NCBI GenBank assembly: GCA_019115725.1
Contig: DXCY01000081.1
Span: 1 to 8,585, forward strand
From: Candidatus Luteimonas excrementigallinarum
GTDB lineage: Bacteria > Pseudomonadota > Gammaproteobacteria > Xanthomonadales > Xanthomonadaceae
Length of the DNA: 8,585 bases
Direction of reading: 5' to 3'
Under the pieces are notes generated by a model. The model made no database searches, had not been told where the DNA came from, and saw only the letters and a program-made list of their open reading frames with translations. The translations under genes and the position numbers were made by a program. Below are positions 5,776 through 8,585 of this stretch, in pieces. Position 1 is the stretch's first letter, and every line of letters starts with the position of its first letter.

Positions 5776-7173
5776 ATGGAAATCCAGACCCTTTTGATCC
5801 TGATCCTCGGCCTGCTGCTGGTGGTGGCCGGGCTGTTGTTGATGCTGGTGTTCCGGCGGTCGGACGATGCGGCCGGCGTGCTGCGCGAGGCGCTGGAGGA
5901 TGCGCTGCGCGAGGAGCAGCGCGCAGGCCGCAGCGAGCTGCGCGAACAACTCGACAGCTTCTCCTCGGGCCAGGCCGGGCGCATCGACGGCTTTGCCGCG
6001 CGGCTGACCGAATTCAGCGTGCGCACCGACCAGCGCCTGGATACGCTGCGCGACGCTCTGATCGAGGATGCGCGCCGCAGCCGGGTCGAACAGGGCGAGG
6101 TGCAGCAGCGGTTTTCGGACACCCTGGGCGGGCGCCTGGCCGAAGTGGCCCAGCGCAACGACCAGCGGATCGGCGAGCTCACCCAGCGTAACGAGCAGCG
6201 CATGCTGGAGCTGCGCCAGACCCTGGAAAAGCAGCTGCAGGCGCTGCAGGCCGACAATGCGCAGAAGCTGGAGCAGATGCGCCAGACCGTGGATGAGAAG
6301 CTGCAGTCCACCCTCAACACCCGCCTGGATGCCTCGTTCAAGCTGGTGTCCGAGCGGCTGGAACAGGTGCAGCGCGGGCTGGGCGAGATGCAGCAGCTGG
6401 CCACCGGCGTGGGCGACCTCAAGCGGGTGCTGACCAACGTCAAGAACCGCGGCGGCTGGGGCGAGGTGCAGCTGGAGAACATCCTCGAACAGGTGCTGGT
6501 GGCGGAACAGTACGCGCGCGAAGTGCGGGTGCGGCCGGACTCCGCCGAGGCGGTGGACTTCGCCATCCGCCTGCCCGGCCGGCGCGACGACGACGCGCCG
6601 GTGTGGCTGCCGGTGGACTGCAAGTTCCCGCGCGAGGATTACGAGCGTCTGCTCGATGCCCAGGAACAGGGCGATGTGGAGGCGGTGCGCAACAGCGGTA
6701 ACCAGCTGGAGCGCGCCATCCGCGTGCAGGCCAAGTCGATCAGCGAGAAATACGTGGTGCCGCCGCACACCACCGACTTCGCGGTGATGTTCCTGCCCAC
6801 CGAGGGGCTGTATGCGGAAACCATCCGCCGGCCCGGGCTGGTGGACGCCCTGCAGCGCGAGTTCCGCATCGTGGTGGCCGGCCCCACCACGTTCACCGCC
6901 CTGCTCAACAGCCTGCAGATGGGCTTTCGCACGCTGGCCATCGAGCAGCGCTCAAGCGAGGTGTGGAAGCTGCTGGGCGCGGTGAAGACCGAGTTCGGCA
7001 AGTTCGCCACGGTGCTGGAAAAAACCCACGGCCAGCTCAACACGGTGCAGAACAGCATCAAGCAGGCCGGGGTGCGCACCCGCGCCATCGAGCGCCAGCT
7101 CCGCAGCGTGGAATCACTGCCCGGCCCGGAAGCCGAGCATCTGCTGCCCGACGACGACACGTCGCGCGTGTAA
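5776..7173 (+). CDS. rmuC: DNA recombination protein RmuC
   Basis: The 465-residue protein has the RmuC family layout. One N-terminal membrane helix (about 4-26) anchors it. A long charged coiled coil follows (about 33-205, with Q-R-N-x-Q-R-type repeats at 126-142), then the RmuC domain (about 210-445). Family signatures are NVKNRGGWGEVQLENIL at 221-237, LPVDCKFPREDY at 278-289, and VMFLPTEGLYAE at 337-348. The D281-x-K283 pair within the second motif fits the proposed restriction-endonuclease-like fold of the family. In E. coli RmuC limits inversion-type rearrangements at short inverted repeats, and it is predicted to be a nuclease or DNA-binding structural factor. The start at ATG 5776 follows a TAGACT hexamer and has no ribosome-binding site. 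The gene stands alone, diverging from the DUF488 gene and converging on mlaA with only 7 bp between stop codons. Confidence 0.93.
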   Translation: MEIQTLLILILGLLLVVAGLLLMLVFRRSDDAAGVLREALEDALREEQRAGRSELREQLDSFSSGQAGRIDGFAARLTEFSVRTDQRLDTLRDALIEDARRSRVEQGEVQQRFSDTLGGRLAEVAQRNDQRIGELTQRNEQRMLELRQTLEKQLQALQADNAQKLEQMRQTVDEKLQSTLNTRLDASFKLVSERLEQVQRGLGEMQQLATGVGDLKRVLTNVKNRGGWGEVQLENILEQVLVAEQYAREVRVRPDSAEAVDFAIRLPGRRDDDAPVWLPVDCKFPREDYERLLDAQEQGDVEAVRNSGNQLERAIRVQAKSISEKYVVPPHTTDFAVMFLPTEGLYAETIRRPGLVDALQREFRIVVAGPTTFTALLNSLQMGFRTLAIEQRSSEVWKLLGAVKTEFGKFATVLEKTHGQLNTVQNSIKQAGVRTRAIERQLRSVESLPGPEAEHLLPDDDTSRV

Positions 7174-7180
7174 TGCGCTC

Positions 7181-8308
7181 CTACAGGTCGGGGATCTGGA
7201 CCGGGATGGCGTCGGCGGGAACGGTGGGGTTGGCTTCGTCGTCCAGCAGGTAATCCGGCAGCAGGTACTCATCGTCGGCCTGCAGGCGGTCGCCGTGGAT
7301 CTGGTAGTTGCGCCGCTGCAGCCACGCATCGCGCACCAGCGCGTACTCGTCGGCCGCGCCTTCGCGCATGCGGTCCACCGCCATCAGCTGGGTGCGGATA
7401 TCCACCAGCTGCAGGCCCTGCAGGCCGAACCGCACCGCGTCGTCATCGATCTGGCGGGTCGGTGACAGCGGGGCGTCGCCGGCCAGGCCGAAGGCGTCGC
7501 GCAGGGTGCGTGGGCCGAACAGCGGCAGCTCCAGGTAGCGCGAGCTCTCCCAGCCCCACACGCCCAGGGTCTGGCCGAAGTCTTCGCTGCGATGCGGAAT
7601 GCTGGCATCGCTGGCCGGGTCGAAGATGCCGCCAATGCCCAGCGTCGCGTTCATCACGAAGCGGCCCAGCGCCTGGCCGGCTTCCTTCGGCTTGCCCTGC
7701 AGCAGTGCGTTCACCGCGCTCACCGGCTGGCCGAGGTTGGAGAAGAAGTTGCTGATCCCCAGCCGCACCGGCCGCGGCACGGCGCGGACGTAGGCCCGCG
7801 CCAGCGGCAGGGCCACCGTGCGGTCGATCGCGTTGTTGACCCGGTGCATGCGCCGGTTGAACGGTTCCCACGGGTCGTAGCTGACCGGCATCTGCGCCGA
7901 AGGCGGCAGGGTCGGGTCGGCGATGGGGTCGTAGACCTCCTCGCCGAAAATCGCCGCGTAATCCAGCTCTTCCTGGGTCGGCTGCGCCATCACGCTGTCC
8001 AGGTATTCGCTGGGGGTCACGCCTTCCGGCGGAGCGGGTGGATCCTCACCGGCCCCGGGCGCGGACTGCATCGACTCCGCCAGCGCCGTGATGTCGGAGG
8101 CACCTGACCCTGGCGCCGGCTTCGTGCCGCCGTCCAGCGCAGACTGGTCCAGCGTGGAGGTATCCGGCGCGGACGCGTCCTGGGTGATGGCCGGCGCCGG
8201 CGCATCGGCACGCACCTGGCCCTGGCCACCGGCGCAGGAGGACAGCGCGAGCATCGCGGCCAGCGCCGCCGTGGTGGCCAGCGATCGGTACAGCGTGGAG
8301 GGTTGCAT
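7181..8308 (-). CDS. mlaA: Phospholipid-binding lipoprotein MlaA (VacJ family)
   Basis: MlaA is the outer-membrane lipoprotein that removes mislocalised phospholipids from the outer leaflet and passes them to periplasmic MlaC. From ATG 8308 the protein has 375 residues. A signal peptide ends at the lipobox L-S-S-C (Cys25). Residues about 26-143 are a Pro/Ala/Asp/Ser-rich extension absent from the 251-residue E. coli protein. The MlaA domain runs from YDPWEPFNRR (144-153) through SNFFSNLGQP (186-195), a QALGRFVMNATLGIGGIFD segment (212-230), FGQTLGVWGW (244-253) and LPLFGPRTLRDAFG (261-274) to EYALVRDAWLQRR (321-333). A short acidic, Pro-containing tail follows. GTG 8314 is an alternative start adding two residues, and neither start has a clear ribosome-binding site. 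It lies downstream of mlaB on the same strand, consistent with an mla operon, and converges closely on rmuC. Confidence 0.93.
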   Translation of the reverse strand: MQPSTLYRSLATTAALAAMLALSSCAGGQGQVRADAPAPAITQDASAPDTSTLDQSALDGGTKPAPGSGASDITALAESMQSAPGAGEDPPAPPEGVTPSEYLDSVMAQPTQEELDYAAIFGEEVYDPIADPTLPPSAQMPVSYDPWEPFNRRMHRVNNAIDRTVALPLARAYVRAVPRPVRLGISNFFSNLGQPVSAVNALLQGKPKEAGQALGRFVMNATLGIGGIFDPASDASIPHRSEDFGQTLGVWGWESSRYLELPLFGPRTLRDAFGLAGDAPLSPTRQIDDDAVRFGLQGLQLVDIRTQLMAVDRMREGAADEYALVRDAWLQRRNYQIHGDRLQADDEYLLPDYLLDDEANPTVPADAIPVQIPDL

Positions 8309-8331
8309 GGTCACAGGTGTCGCGGATCAGG

Positions 8332-8348
8332 GGCACCGGGGGGGTGCC
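8332..8348 (-). repeat. Hairpin with a seven-G/C homopolymer between mlaB and mlaA
   Basis: On the minus strand GGCACC-CCCCC-GGTGCC forms a perfect 6-bp stem with a 5-nt loop, 14 nt after the mlaB stop and 23 nt before the mlaA ATG. The C run on that strand is seven long (8344-8338). It has no following T-tract, so it is more likely an mRNA processing or stability element, or a chance structure, than a terminator. Confidence 0.4.
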
Positions 8349-8362
8349 GGTAAAGGGGCCGC

Positions 8363-8584
8363 CTATTGCGGCAGCTGGCCGTCGCCAAACTCCAGCGAAG
8401 GCGACAGCCGGTAAGCGGCGCGCAGTTCGTCCAGCCCTTCCGGGCTGCCGCCGAGCGCCAGTCCGCCGCCGCGTGCGGACAGGGCCGAAAGCAGGGCCAG
8501 GCCGGCGCTGTCGATGTGCGACACCGCGGCCAGTTCCAGGCTGCTGGCGCCATCGAGCGCGGCCACGGCCTGCGGCCACAGACC
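8363..8584 (-). CDS. mlaB: STAS-domain protein MlaB, C-terminal part (5' end outside window)
   Basis: 73 codons are visible, ending at TAG 8363. The start lies beyond the right edge. The segment ELAAVSHIDSAGLALLSAL is the STAS-domain signature, a beta strand followed by D-S-A-G at a helix start, and a second strand (GGLALGGSPEGLDELRAAY) completes the C-terminal half of the fold. MlaB is the small cytoplasmic subunit that binds the MlaF ATPase of the MlaFEDB transporter and stabilises it. The Ser of D-S-A-G sits at the position where STAS proteins have a functional or phosphorylatable Ser/Thr. Identification as mlaB rather than another STAS protein rests on the adjacent mlaA 54 bp downstream in the same orientation. 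Confidence 0.8.
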   Translation of the reverse strand, partial: GLWPQAVAALDGASSLELAAVSHIDSAGLALLSALSARGGGLALGGSPEGLDELRAAYRLSPSLEFGDGQLPQ

Positions 8585-8585
8585 G

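Noticed and set aside
5389..6768. Open frame of 459 codons on the minus strand across the DUF488 gene and rmuC
   Set aside because: It runs through two well-supported genes and their promoter region. The His/Leu/Gln-rich repeats mirror the rmuC coiled coil read on the opposite strand.
7592..8107. Plus-strand open frame of 171 codons opposite mlaA
   Set aside because: Antisense shadow with Arg/His-rich composition and no ribosome-binding site or motif.
1..8585. A dedicated defence island, CRISPR array, prophage or mobile element
   Set aside because: No spaced direct repeats, transposase, integrase, nuclease-helicase or toxin-antitoxin pair is visible. All genes fit housekeeping or envelope families with uniform high-GC codon use. 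RmuC is a core gene here, not a defence component.

Overview
The window is a high-GC bacterial chromosome segment with tightly packed, mostly housekeeping and cell-envelope genes. Gene content suggests a gammaproteobacterium of the Xanthomonadaceae/Lysobacteraceae type (Stenotrophomonas, Luteimonas, Lysobacter or Pseudoxanthomonas). The clues are an mlaB gene directly followed by an mlaA gene with a long N-terminal extension, RlmI next to a rhomboid, a GTAG-headed palindrome between genes, and several genes that start a few bases after a TAGAAT/TAGACT hexamer with no ribosome-binding site. The genus cannot be fixed by eye. There are no tRNA or rRNA genes, CRISPR arrays, insertion sequences or phage genes.

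Layout. Positions 1-1034 (-) hold a serine-hydrolase/beta-lactamase-fold lipoprotein whose C-terminus lies beyond the left edge. Positions 1088-1864 (-) hold a rhomboid intramembrane protease. After a short divergent control region (1865-1945), positions 1946-3112 (+) encode the 23S rRNA methyltransferase RlmI. Its stop codon overlaps the TTG start of a 709-residue exported or anchored protein (3109-5238, +) that joins a six-bladed NHL propeller, an M23 metallopeptidase domain with all metal and catalytic residues, and a C-terminal beta-sandwich-like region. A small DUF488/YeaO-family gene (5285-5677, -) converges on it and diverges from rmuC (5776-7173, +). rmuC converges, with a 7-bp gap, on mlaA (7181-8308, -), which is preceded by the 3' part of mlaB (8363-8584, -).

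How the genes fit together. mlaB and mlaA belong to the Mla pathway, which maintains outer-membrane lipid asymmetry. The NHL-M23 protein and the serine hydrolase are probably periplasmic or lipid-anchored envelope enzymes, and the rhomboid acts in the inner membrane. RlmI acts on ribosomes and RmuC on DNA. I see no dedicated defence or biosynthetic system. The points most worth a second look are the NHL-M23 fusion read from a TTG codon lying between two hairpins, a shared TAGA[A/C]T-N6-ATG start architecture suggesting leaderless transcripts for at least three genes, and a 14-bp tandem duplication that doubles the -10 element of rlmI.
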